Below the pieces are notes generated by a model. It had not been told where the DNA came from and did no database searches. It worked only from the letters and a program-made list of their open reading frames with translations. DNA of 46,631 bases from Bacillota bacterium (GTDB taxonomy: Bacteria; Bacillota; Limnochordia; Darwinibacteriales; Darwinibacteriaceae), in assembly GCA_012837385.1 (NCBI GenBank), contig DURH01000020.1, positions 361,140 to 407,770 of the forward strand, written 5' to 3'. This document shows, piece after piece, positions 25,475-33,363 of this stretch (the first letter of the stretch is position 1; each line of letters begins with the position of its first letter). Position numbers and translations under genes: made by a program.

Positions 25475-25504
25475 GGGCTCTCTCCCTTCACCAGCTGACC
25501 GCCA

Positions 25505-26590
25505 TTAGCGGATACTCACAATCCGATCCTTAGGCGTCGCGATTTCGGTTATGCGAACCCCGAACTGTTCGCCCACAACCACCACTTCCCCGCGGGCAAT
25601 GAGGGTGTCGTTGGCATACAGATCGATGGGCTCCCCGTGCAGCGACTCCAATTCCATAATGTGCCCCGGGCCCAATCTCAGAATGTTATCTATAGACATC
25701 TTGGTTCGGCCCAAAATCGCCCGGACTTGAACTGGAATGTCCTTAATCAGGTCAATGTTGATATTGCCCAAATCGTATTGATCAGCAGGCGGTCCTGTGA
25801 GCGACGCCGGTCCCGGCTGAGGCCTGGGCGGAGCTGCAGCCTGCACGGGCTCCTTTTTCAAATCCGCCCAGTCAGTCATCGCGGCAGCTTCTTCAACCGC
25901 GGGTGCATCATCTGGTTCAGGCATTAAGGCGCGCACCATTTCACGGGCGAAGTCAATCTCAATAATCTGTAACAGGGTACTGTCAACCAGATCCTCAATC
26001 TCCATGCGGAAGGCTACCACAACAATAGGCTCTTCCACCGGGATCTCATTGGTCAGCGAATCCTGGGACAGATCCCGGCGGGAAGTATCCGGAGGAGAAA
26101 TGTCAATCTGCCTGGCGAAAAGTTCGCTCATGGCGGTGGCCGCCGATCCCATCATCATGTTCATGGCTTCTGTCACAGCACTAAGATAGAGCTCATCAAG
26201 CGCGTCAGGAACACTGGTGCCATCTTGACCCATCATCAGGTTGCCGATCACCAGTGCATCTTCTTCCCTCATCACCAGGACATTAGCACCCTGCAGCCCC
26301 TGCATATAGGCGACATTCACCACAATACATGGGATAGGGTAAGACTCTGCCACGGCGGCAGCTGTACTTACATAGACCTTGGGCACTGTAATCCTAACCT
26401 TATGGTTTACCAAGGCGCTCAAGGCAGTGGCTGCAGACCCCATGGAGATGTTGCCGATCTCGGCCAGAGTATCCTGTTCCATCACGCTGATATAGTCATC
26501 GGTGTTCAGCGCTGGAAAATCGTTTTTATTGTGATGCTCGCTGAGCAGGGCATCTAGTTCCTCCTGAGTCATAAGGTCATCACTCATCAT
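25505..26590 (-). CDS. fliY: Flagellar switch protein FliY (CheC-like domain fused to FliN)
   Basis: A 361-residue FliY. Residues 1-18 (LMTQEELDALLS) mimic the CheY-P-binding tail of FliM. Residues ~33-215 are CheC-like with two phosphatase motifs (LAEIGNISMGSAATALS and VTEAMNMMMGSAATAMS). After a Pro/Ala linker (~225-280), the C-terminus is the SpoA/FliN domain (LIKDIPVQVRAILGRTKMSI). It therefore combines C-ring structure with CheY-P dephosphorylation at the switch. The gene overlaps fliM by 11 bp; AAGGGGG lies 5 bases before the ATG. Confidence 0.96.
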   Translation of the reverse strand: MMSDDLMTQEELDALLSEHHNKNDFPALNTDDYISVMEQDTLAEIGNISMGSAATALSALVNHKVRITVPKVYVSTAAAVAESYPIPCIVVNVAYMQGLQGANVLVMREEDALVIGNLMMGQDGTSVPDALDELYLSAVTEAMNMMMGSAATAMSELFARQIDISPPDTSRRDLSQDSLTNEIPVEEPIVVVAFRMEIEDLVDSTLLQIIEIDFAREMVRALMPEPDDAPAVEEAAAMTDWADLKKEPVQAAAPPRPQPGPASLTGPPADQYDLGNINIDLIKDIPVQVRAILGRTKMSIDNILRLGPGHIMELESLHGEPIDLYANDTLIARGEVVVVGEQFGVRITEIATPKDRIVSIR

Positions 26591-27578
26591 CGAGGCCCCC
26601 TTCTGCAGGCTCCAAGACGGTAGTAATCACTACTCCAAAGCGAGCTCCCAGGCGTCCGGGAGTTCCTTTAAACTTCGTCATGGAACCGATCTTTACATCC
26701 AGCGTTTCGTGCTTCTTGCGGTCCAGGAGCACAACATCGCCTGGAGCAAGATCCAGCAGGTCACCTACTGTGACCGCGGTGCGCCCGAGCTCCACTTCTA
26801 CAGGAACCTCGGCAGCCCGAACCTGCTCTTTCAGCAGTGCAACCCGCTGGGGATCAGGCTGCTGGAGGGATTCGAACATCCTAATATGGGTAAGGTTCTT
26901 GATGATGGGCTCCAGCGTGCGATGGGGCAGACAGATGCTGATCATGTCGCTGGTTTCATTAAGTGAAAAGCGCATAGTAATCAAAGCCACAGCATCACGT
27001 TCTGCAGCGATCTGGAGGAATTGGGGATTGCTCTCCATATAGTCCAGTTCAAACTCTAATTCGGAAACATCCCGCCAGGCATCGCTCAGTAGTGAGGAGA
27101 ACACGCTGAGTACCTGCCTCTTTAAGACCGCGATCTCAATATCGGTCAAGCTGCGCGATCTGCGCATGGGGATGCCATCACCGCCACACAGTCGATCATG
27201 GAGCAGGAAAGCAATATCAGGTGTGAACTGAACGATGGCGTAGCCTTCCAGGGGGTGAACCTTGTAGACGCTGAGTACCGATGGGTTAGGCAGCGAACGC
27301 ACAAAGTCTCCAAACAGAATCTGCTCGATGGTATGCACCTTTACATCCACTCGGTGGCGGAGTTTGGCAGACATGTAACCTGTGTAAGTGCGGCAAAACT
27401 GTTCATGAATTCTATGTAGTGCTCGGATGTGTTCCTTGGAAAATTTGTTGGGCCTACTGAAATCGTAGAGGGGATCATCGGCAGATCCCTCATCACTGTC
27501 TCGATCCAGATCGAGCGCTGGCTCAGAGGCAGCTCGAATCAGCAGATCGATTTCCTCCTGCGATAGAATATCCTGCAC
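26580..27578 (-). CDS. fliM: Flagellar motor switch protein FliM
   Basis: A 332-residue FliM. The N-terminal ILSQEEIDLLI is the CheY-P-binding peptide, the middle domain includes LCGGDGIPMRR (GGxG motif) and the end is a SpoA-type FliN-like domain (PVEVELGRTAVTVGDLLDL). It sits in the flagellar C-ring and changes rotation when CheY-P binds. GTG at 27578 is chosen because AGGAGG is 8 bases upstream; the track-like earlier GTG overlaps that site. It overlaps fliY by 11 bp and lies 89 bp after cheW, with a 10-bp inverted repeat between. Confidence 0.96.
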   Translation of the reverse strand: MQDILSQEEIDLLIRAASEPALDLDRDSDEGSADDPLYDFSRPNKFSKEHIRALHRIHEQFCRTYTGYMSAKLRHRVDVKVHTIEQILFGDFVRSLPNPSVLSVYKVHPLEGYAIVQFTPDIAFLLHDRLCGGDGIPMRRSRSLTDIEIAVLKRQVLSVFSSLLSDAWRDVSELEFELDYMESNPQFLQIAAERDAVALITMRFSLNETSDMISICLPHRTLEPIIKNLTHIRMFESLQQPDPQRVALLKEQVRAAEVPVEVELGRTAVTVGDLLDLAPGDVVLLDRKKHETLDVKIGSMTKFKGTPGRLGARFGVVITTVLEPAEGGLDDE

Positions 27579-27608
27579 CTTACCCACCTCCTATGGGCAG
27601 ACTTGAAA

Positions 27609-27649
27609 CGGTGGATGCACTTGCTTCAATTAGTTATCGGCATCCACCG
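27609..27649 (-). repeat. 10-bp inverted repeat between cheW and fliM
   Basis: CGGTGGATGC (27609-27618) and GCATCCACCG (27640-27649), perfect, with a 21-base loop. On the minus strand it is followed by TTTCAAG only, so it is a weak terminator at best; it may trim or stabilise the mRNA between cheW and the rest of the operon. Confidence 0.6.
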
Positions 27650-27667
27650 GCCAATTCTTGAACTGCC

Positions 27668-28144
27668 CTACTTCGCCTGCGCTGTTTCTTGATCTTGCAG
27701 GGTCTGCAGCTCAATCTTCTCTTCGCTGCTGAGGATCTTGTCCACATCCAAAAGGATAAGCAGCCTGTCATCGATCTTTCCTACGCCCGCCAGGTAGTCG
27801 GCGCGCAGCCCCGCAATATTGCTGGGAGGAGGTTCAATGGCGTCGTCAGATAGTCGGAGAGTCTCTGTCACCGCATCTACGATAAAGCCCACCATACCAT
27901 TGCTGATTTCCAGCATAATAATCCTGGTATCCTGGGTCTCTTCCTGCGGTTCCAGTCCGAAACGCTTACGCAGGCAGATTACAGGAATAACCTCGCCACG
28001 GAGATTTGTTACCCCTTCAATGTAGTCGGCCACATGGGGCAGTCTAGTGATGTGGCGGGGCTTAACGATTTCACGCACATCAGTGATTTCCACACCGAAC
28101 TCTTCACTGTGCAGTCTGAACACCACCAGTTGTCTTTCTTCCAT
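27668..28144 (-). CDS. cheW: Chemotaxis coupling protein CheW
   Basis: A 158-residue CheW that links receptors to CheA. It starts MEERQLVVFRLHSEEFGVEI and has the family core VTNLRGEVIPVICLRKRFG and GFIVDAVTETLRL. ATG at 28144 is preferred, with GGGGGAT 4 bases upstream; an in-frame ATG at 28198 would add 18 residues lying over the promoter. It is the first gene of the chemotaxis operon. Confidence 0.97.
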   Translation of the reverse strand: MEERQLVVFRLHSEEFGVEITDVREIVKPRHITRLPHVADYIEGVTNLRGEVIPVICLRKRFGLEPQEETQDTRIIMLEISNGMVGFIVDAVTETLRLSDDAIEPPPSNIAGLRADYLAGVGKIDDRLLILLDVDKILSSEEKIELQTLQDQETAQAK

Positions 28145-28176
28145 GAGGATCCCCCTTTTCCGGAAGCATAGTGCTG

Positions 28177-28206
28177 AGTATAGCAATCCGTTCGACAAAA
28201 TGCCAA
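28177..28206 (-). promoter_or_regulatory. Candidate sigma-A promoter of the chemotaxis operon
   Basis: On the minus strand TTGGCA (28206-28201), 18-bp spacer, TATACT (28182-28177), 33 bp before the cheW start. Confidence 0.65.
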
Positions 28207-28262
28207 GTTTTCCTTTGAACTAGTTCTACTCTGCCATAGGTTTTCCTTCCCGGGGGCCGAGA

Positions 28263-28294
28263 ATAAAGCAACCCCAGCGGTCTTAACTGGGGTT
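28263..28294 (-). terminator. Terminator after spoVAE
   Basis: AACCCCAG / CTGGGGTT 8-bp stem (28270-28277 with 28287-28294) followed on the minus strand by GCTTTATT; a moderate T tract, located 8 bp past the spoVAE stop. Confidence 0.7.
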
Positions 28295-28301
28295 CGCGAA
28301 G

Positions 28302-28652
28302 TTATTTATGTGGTTTACTTACCAAAGCTAGGACGCTGCTGAATACCACTGCGGCTGCCAGCCCCAAACCGGTGATCTCGAAGGCTCCGGTAAAGAGCCC
28401 CTCCCATCCCAGGCGTTTCACCTCCGAGATCATGCCTGTGGTGATGGAGCTTCCGAAACCCAACACAGGAACGAGGGCCCCTGCTCCGGCAAACTCTAGG
28501 AAGGGTTCATACAGCCCCAGTCCATTGAGAACAGCTCCTAAGCACACCAAGCCCACCAAAACATGGGCGGAAGAGCACTTAACTGTGTCGAAAACGAGTT
28601 GGGCAGTGGCACAGATGGCACCCCCAACTAAGAACGCGATCAAGTACTGCAT
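28302..28652 (-). CDS. spoVAE: Stage V sporulation protein AE
   Basis: A 116-residue membrane protein with about four helices, starting MQYLIAFLVGGAICATAQL and containing NGLGLYEPFLEFAGAGALVP and the FGSSITTGM block that define SpoVAE (and its relative SpoVAC). It is part of the inner-membrane channel that moves dipicolinic acid into the developing spore and out at germination. GGGAGGAG lies 4 bases before the ATG, and spoVAD ends 11 bp upstream. Confidence 0.96.
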   Translation of the reverse strand: MQYLIAFLVGGAICATAQLVFDTVKCSSAHVLVGLVCLGAVLNGLGLYEPFLEFAGAGALVPVLGFGSSITTGMISEVKRLGWEGLFTGAFEITGLGLAAAVVFSSVLALVSKPHK

Positions 28653-28663
28653 ACTTCTCCTCC

Positions 28664-29668
28664 CTACTGCTCCAGGGCTATGGCATGGGCTATGCAGGGA
28701 ATGGATTCGCCCTGGAGCACTGTGAGGGCGCTCAGCAGCGCTCCCGTGGCTACCACTAAGATACGTTTGGCTTTGGCCGAATCCAAGCAGTTCAGGGCAT
28801 AGCCTAGCGTCATCACGGCAACGCAGGCCGCCCCACTTCCTCCAGCCCCAACCGACTGCTTATCGCCGTAGATCTGGCTGCCGCCGTCCTGCAGACGCTC
28901 TAAACCCTCGAATTTATCCCTTTCCAGGAGCAGTCTGAGCATCTTTCGTCCCTGTTTGCCAAGGTCTCCCGTGAGCACTATGTCATAGTCACCCAAGGTA
29001 CGGTTGGTATCAGCCAGGTGCTGCTTGATGGTTTGAAACGCTGCGGGTGCCATGGCGCTTCCCATGTCATGGGGATCTTTCAGCCCCATATCAACCACAC
29101 TTCCAATGGTGGCGTGGGTGATGCGTGGTCCCCTCTCGGCATAACTCAAGATGGCCGCAGCTGCTCCCGTCACAGTCATCTGGTTGGTTTTGAGATGCTG
29201 AACGTTCAGCTCAATGGGATAGCGAAACTGTCGTTCCGCCGTTTGATAGTGACTGGCTGTTCCAACCAGTACTTGAGAGGCGAAATCACCATGCAGCAAA
29301 ACAGCACCTAGCGCAAGGGCTTCTGCAAAGGTTGAGCAGGCTCCATAGACGCCGATAAAAGGAGCGGTGTGGGTACTCGCCGCCAAACTGGAGGTGGTAA
29401 TCTGATTCAATAGATCTCCTGCGATGAGGAAGTCTAGATCCTGGATTTTGGTGCCATGCTGCTGCAGAGTCTTTTCTATGGCCAACTCCAGCATGAGACG
29501 CTCGGTCTTCTCTGCTGTTTTTTGGCCCAAGGAATCATCTGGTAGGATCTCGCTGAAGTCCAGCGCATAGGGGCCTCGCCCTTCCATGGGGCCAACCAAG
29601 GTATAGCGGCTGGTGATGCGGGGCTCCCTGCTGAACCTCAGAGTCTTGCCGCCAACTCGATTGCCCAA
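28664..29668 (-). CDS. spoVAD: Stage V sporulation protein AD
   Basis: A 334-residue SpoVAD with a thiolase/ketosynthase-like fold that binds dipicolinic acid. The family blocks FIGVYGACSTFAEALALGA, VGTASHYQTAERQFRYP and GSAMAPAAFQTI are present; the Cys in YGACST is at the ancestral nucleophile position. TTG start at 29668 with AAGGAGG 7 bases upstream, which overlaps the spoVAC stop, pointing to coupling. It is the soluble partner of the SpoVAC/SpoVAE membrane components. Confidence 0.97.
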   Translation of the reverse strand: MGNRVGGKTLRFSREPRITSRYTLVGPMEGRGPYALDFSEILPDDSLGQKTAEKTERLMLELAIEKTLQQHGTKIQDLDFLIAGDLLNQITTSSLAASTHTAPFIGVYGACSTFAEALALGAVLLHGDFASQVLVGTASHYQTAERQFRYPIELNVQHLKTNQMTVTGAAAAILSYAERGPRITHATIGSVVDMGLKDPHDMGSAMAPAAFQTIKQHLADTNRTLGDYDIVLTGDLGKQGRKMLRLLLERDKFEGLERLQDGGSQIYGDKQSVGAGGSGAACVAVMTLGYALNCLDSAKAKRILVVATGALLSALTVLQGESIPCIAHAIALEQ

Positions 29669-29681
29669 CGCCTGACCTCCT

Positions 29682-30122
29682 TCACAATAACCCCAGCACC
29701 AGCGATTTGATCAACGCCACTGCAAAGCCTGACAGGATGCCGTAGACGATAACAGGTCCAGCGATCACAAACATCTTTGCCCCCATACCCAAGAGAAAAC
29801 CTTCGCGGCGGAACTCCATGGCAGCTGACGTTACAGTATTCGCAAAGCCTGTGATGGGCACCGCAACCCCTGCTCCTGCCTTTTCTGCGATTTCATCATA
29901 GATACCCAAAGCAGTGAGGATAGTGCCCAAAAGGATCATGGCAGCCAAGGTTACTGCGGCGGCTTCATTCTTGGTCCTCTCGAAGTTCTGGGCGATGGTG
30001 AGCACCACTTGGCCAATGAGGCATAGCAGACCACCAACAAAAAACGCCCACAGCATGTTTTTCGCTACTGGACGGGGCGGTAGGTTTTCCTGAACAAGCT
30101 GCTGATATTCTTTGGGCTGCAA
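29682..30122 (-). CDS. spoVAC: Stage V sporulation protein AC
   Basis: About 146 residues with four membrane helices. It has the SpoVAC core PVAKNMLWAFFVGGLLCLIG and GAGVAVPITGFANTVTSAAMEF and forms the mechanosensitive DPA channel subunit in Bacillus. The open frame reaches 30182, but the sigma-G -10 element lies at 30158-30152, so upstream ATGs would not be in the transcript. TTG at 30122 follows AAGGGG by 8 bases and yields a family-like start (QPKEYQQLVQENLPPRPVAKN region). First gene of a three-gene spoVA operon; spoVAA, AB, B-type partners and AF are not in the window. Confidence 0.93.
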   Translation of the reverse strand: MQPKEYQQLVQENLPPRPVAKNMLWAFFVGGLLCLIGQVVLTIAQNFERTKNEAAAVTLAAMILLGTILTALGIYDEIAEKAGAGVAVPITGFANTVTSAAMEFRREGFLLGMGAKMFVIAGPVIVYGILSGFAVALIKSLVLGLL

Positions 30123-30151
30123 AAGCGTCACCCCTTTCTTGTGCGCTTTAC

Positions 30152-30181
30152 TAGTATGCTGCATTCGGGGGCGATTATACA
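30152..30181 (-). promoter_or_regulatory. Forespore sigma-G-type promoter of spoVA
   Basis: On the minus strand TGTATA (30181-30176), 17-bp spacer, CATACTA (30158-30152), matching the sigma-G consensus (TGNATA and CATNNTA). In Bacillus the spoVA operon is sigma-G dependent. Confidence 0.8.
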
Positions 30182-30206
30182 AAAACGGGGCCCTTCCCGG
30201 GCCCCG
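30181..30206 (-). terminator. Terminator after the SLH tether-like gene
   Basis: CGGGGCCC / GGGCCCCG 8-bp GC stem (30186-30193 with 30199-30206), loop of 5, then TTTTT on the minus strand. It abuts the -35 element of the spoVA promoter. Confidence 0.9.
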
Positions 30207-30222
30207 CCATGTTCAAATCGAT

Positions 30223-31299
30223 TTAGTTGCCACCAGCCATGAAAATCCCCACCACGGCACCGATGGCGCCTACCGCGATGCCCACGATGGCGAGCGTTTT
30301 CGCGGACTTCAGTTCTTTTTCAGCATTTGTCCGGTAGGCGGTAAACTCCTCCTCGAGAGTCTTGATCTGCCTCTCCAGTCGCTGCTCCCGGATCAGGGCA
30401 GCGTTAATCTGGGCATTTACATCAGCTCCTAGCTCCTGCCTCAGCTCTTCCACAACAGAACGATCTTCACGGAGCACCAGGATTTCAGATTTGGCTGCTT
30501 CCAACTCGCCGGCTAACTCCTCGCGCTTCTGAGTCTCGCCTCGCAGAAGCACGGCCAAGTTCTGTAAATCTTTCTCCAGCTGTTGATTGTTCTTAACCAG
30601 CTGTTCCACTTGGGTGCTGATCTCGGCGTCAGTGTTCTGCAGTGTAGCGAACACAGCGTCCTTTTCCCCTATCCAGTTCTCTAGACGGATAATATCATCC
30701 CCCTGGCGGATAACTTCCTTCTCCAGGACGATCAAGGCACCCAACAGTTCATTAATGCGCTGATCATTTTCGGATAGTGTGCCAGACTGCCCTTCCACTA
30801 CACCTTCTACACCAGCTAGAGCCGCTTGATAGGCCAGGATCTCATCGCGGATGGCTGCCACTTGTTCTTCCAGGGCCACCTGCGCCGCTACCACTCTGCT
30901 TACCCGTTCCTCAGCCACCACAGCGTTGTCCTCAATGCGTTTCACACTGTCGCGCAGGTTCTGCTGATCGGCATACCAGGTAGCCAGGTCTTCTTCAAAC
31001 CTAGTACGCAGATCGCCAAGATCTGCCAAGTCGCCCGAAGAACCGCGAACCCGGGACACCTCAATGTCCTCAAGGAGCCTGGCGATGACGCTGGCTAGGC
31101 TGTAGCGATCAACTGCCCGGGAACCCTGGAAACTGCCGTCTTCAAATGGGGTTAGGTAACCCTTTGTTACCACTGTATTCACAGCGTGGTAGGCCCAGTG
31201 ATCAACGGGCACATCTGTCACTTTCGTTTGCGCAAAGGCCGGGACACTCATACTCATAACCAAGGCTAGAACCAGTCCATAGATAGCTTTCCTCTTCAT
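30223..31299 (-). CDS. Secreted SLH-coiled-coil-TM protein, outer-membrane tether-like
   Basis: A 358-residue protein. A signal peptide (residues 1-23, cut after AFA) leads into one SLH domain (~27-80, TDVPVDHWAYHAVNTVVTKG), a long coiled coil (~95-325, dense heptads of Leu/Val/Ile with Glu/Arg) and a C-terminal hydrophobic helix (~333-355, LAIVGIAVGAIGAVVGIFMAG). SLH binding to cell wall plus a rod and a far-end membrane anchor is the layout of outer-membrane tethers such as Omp-alpha of Thermotoga and, with a beta-barrel end, OmpM of Negativicutes. That role is inferred. It is the last gene of the exbB-exbD-tonB operon; GAGGAGG lies 9 bases before the ATG. Confidence 0.85.
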   Translation of the reverse strand: MKRKAIYGLVLALVMSMSVPAFAQTKVTDVPVDHWAYHAVNTVVTKGYLTPFEDGSFQGSRAVDRYSLASVIARLLEDIEVSRVRGSSGDLADLGDLRTRFEEDLATWYADQQNLRDSVKRIEDNAVVAEERVSRVVAAQVALEEQVAAIRDEILAYQAALAGVEGVVEGQSGTLSENDQRINELLGALIVLEKEVIRQGDDIIRLENWIGEKDAVFATLQNTDAEISTQVEQLVKNNQQLEKDLQNLAVLLRGETQKREELAGELEAAKSEILVLREDRSVVEELRQELGADVNAQINAALIREQRLERQIKTLEEEFTAYRTNAEKELKSAKTLAIVGIAVGAIGAVVGIFMAGGN

Positions 31300-31316
31300 T
31301 TAAGTACGCCTCCTCA

Positions 31317-33347
31317 CTAACGTGGTTGAATGAGAATATCTCTATGTTCGACTTCAAAATACGAAGGGTCAAGGACAGCCTCTGGAATGAGGATGTTGAC
31401 ACCGTCAATGCTGACCCTAGCCAACCCTGCCTTCTTTGCTCTAAAGTGGATGGTCATTAGGGTTCCAAAGGCGTTGCCCAGCTTGCTGGTTCGCTCGCCC
31501 TTAAGCCCTAGTACTTGGCCTGTATCATTTGCAACGAAGGGCATTTTCCAGGAAGCAGATGCTTTGCCGTCGGGGCCGACAAATAGAGTCCCCATGGAGA
31601 TGTCCAAAGTCTTTCCTACAATCTCCAAGCGCTCAGGATCGAAGGACAGATCCAGTTCTACGCCGAGGAAATCTGGAATGTTGGTGGCCCAAATTGGCAG
31701 CTTGAAGTACTGTCCTTCCGCTACCACTCCGCCTCCAGCCACTTCAGGCTCACCCACCCATACCTTCGATTTCAAGAGTGGGATAATGATTGACATGGTG
31801 CGTACCGTTTGCTCCCCACGAGCGGAGGTAATCCTCAGGGAATATCCCAGAGGCCCGCCTCCAAAATAGCCGTCCTGCGGTTTGAGCACCCATTTAAAGG
31901 ACAGATCTTCACCGGCTTCAATGGTGCCAGGGAAACGTTTGGCACTCTGGCCTGGGAGCAGTTCCAGCATGGGATGGAGCAGCTCAAAGGTTCCGCCATA
32001 ATACGGCGTGCCCCCTTCATTTCGCAGGAATACCGTCACATCAAAGGTGGGCGGATCAAAACGTTCGTTTTTCACACCCAGTGCTGGTGGGGCACTGACC
32101 ATCACCTGCAGCCTCGCTGGGCTGAGCACTTCAAGGGTACGGCTCACCCTGTTGGTTTCGCTGTTCACCGAAGTAACCACAACTTCATAGCTGAAGGTTC
32201 CCTCGGCATTGCTCTGGGCCCGCACCTGCCAGCCGGTATGCTTCGTGTCGCCAACAGCGAGATCGCCTAGGGACACCTTGGCAGGACTTCCCACCAGCTC
32301 CAACTCCCTGGGCAGCTTCAGCTCAGCAACTACGTCCAAGGCATCGCCTTCGCCATCGTTCTGTACATAGGCGATGATGGAGAAGGTCTGGAACCCTTCC
32401 TCATCAGCAGGCACTTGCGCTGGTGAGGTGACACCTACAACCAAATCTCCTGCGGCAATGGTAACGCCGCCCAAACCGTAATAAGTAACATAACTCCGGG
32501 ATTCACCTGGTTCCAGTGCCACTGGATCCCAGAACATGGCAATGGCACTGTCCAGTTCCCACTCTCCGACGCGGGTAAAATCGCGTCCTGGAACGAAGTC
32601 GAAGTTCCAGGGGGCATCAGCAACACTGCCCCAGTTAGTGAAATATGTTCGATCAGGAGGGGCCACTCCCGGTTTTTTCAAAGTTCCTTGGGCCATAACC
32701 TGGGGACTAGATAGGGAGTCAAAGGCCTGCCAAAACTCAGGCATGTTCTGGGCGTAGTATACTGTATCAGTGGTGAGGGCACGGTCTTCCACCCGGAAGG
32801 GAGCTCCGTCATTGGCACCCAGCATGGTGTCGAGCATAAGGCGCAGCCCTACCCAATGCGTTTCCGTATCAGTGTTCTCCACATGATATTCGATCTGTGC
32901 TGTGTCCATCAGGCCAGTGGTGCTGCTGCGGGTTATGCTGAGAACCTGCCAGACCTGAATGGGCCCTAACATCCAGCTGCTTTCTATCTTCCCATCTACC
33001 AATGTGGGGGGCTGCACTAATTCACCATACAGCCCATCGTAACCCGCCCTGCGATCAGTAGGATTGCCGTAGATCCAGTTTTGGTTATCTACCCTGACGG
33101 TAGTATAGGAAGTCCACGGATCATCTCCGCCGTAAATCAGCGCCTTATTGTCATCTGTGGTCCGTCCTGGGTCCCCACCGGTGGTTCCCACAGAGAACCT
33201 GCCGCCGTTGAGCTCTCCAGCATTGACCACGATTCTGATGTACTCGTTATCGATCTCCACATTCTCTTGCGCCGAGGCAGGCGTGACCAGCAAGACAGAA
33301 AGCGATAGAGTTAGCAACCCAATGAGCATGATTATCTTCTTTGGCAT
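31317..33347 (-). CDS. Secreted 676-aa protein with cohesin-like C-terminal domain
   Basis: A signal peptide (1-26, cut after ASA) precedes an N-terminal ~270-residue beta-rich region of unknown type (NAGELNGGRFSVGTTGGDPG; VGLRLMLDTMLGANDGAPF). Residues ~295-500 contain two CARDB/NEW3-like repeats (IIAYVQNDGEGDALDVVAEL; FDVTVFLRNEGGTPYYGG). Residues ~540-676 look cohesin-like (FKLPIWATNIPDFLGVELDLSFDP, then GTLMTIHFRAKKAGL). It is probably exported and all-beta. It lies between tonB (16 bp) and the SLH gene (17 bp), so it should act with them, perhaps at the envelope surface. No catalytic motif is visible. GGGAGGA lies 8 bases before the ATG. Confidence 0.8.
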   Translation of the reverse strand: MPKKIIMLIGLLTLSLSVLLVTPASAQENVEIDNEYIRIVVNAGELNGGRFSVGTTGGDPGRTTDDNKALIYGGDDPWTSYTTVRVDNQNWIYGNPTDRRAGYDGLYGELVQPPTLVDGKIESSWMLGPIQVWQVLSITRSSTTGLMDTAQIEYHVENTDTETHWVGLRLMLDTMLGANDGAPFRVEDRALTTDTVYYAQNMPEFWQAFDSLSSPQVMAQGTLKKPGVAPPDRTYFTNWGSVADAPWNFDFVPGRDFTRVGEWELDSAIAMFWDPVALEPGESRSYVTYYGLGGVTIAAGDLVVGVTSPAQVPADEEGFQTFSIIAYVQNDGEGDALDVVAELKLPRELELVGSPAKVSLGDLAVGDTKHTGWQVRAQSNAEGTFSYEVVVTSVNSETNRVSRTLEVLSPARLQVMVSAPPALGVKNERFDPPTFDVTVFLRNEGGTPYYGGTFELLHPMLELLPGQSAKRFPGTIEAGEDLSFKWVLKPQDGYFGGGPLGYSLRITSARGEQTVRTMSIIIPLLKSKVWVGEPEVAGGGVVAEGQYFKLPIWATNIPDFLGVELDLSFDPERLEIVGKTLDISMGTLFVGPDGKASASWKMPFVANDTGQVLGLKGERTSKLGNAFGTLMTIHFRAKKAGLARVSIDGVNILIPEAVLDPSYFEVEHRDILIQPR

Positions 33348-33363
33348 TTGCTCTATCCTCCCA

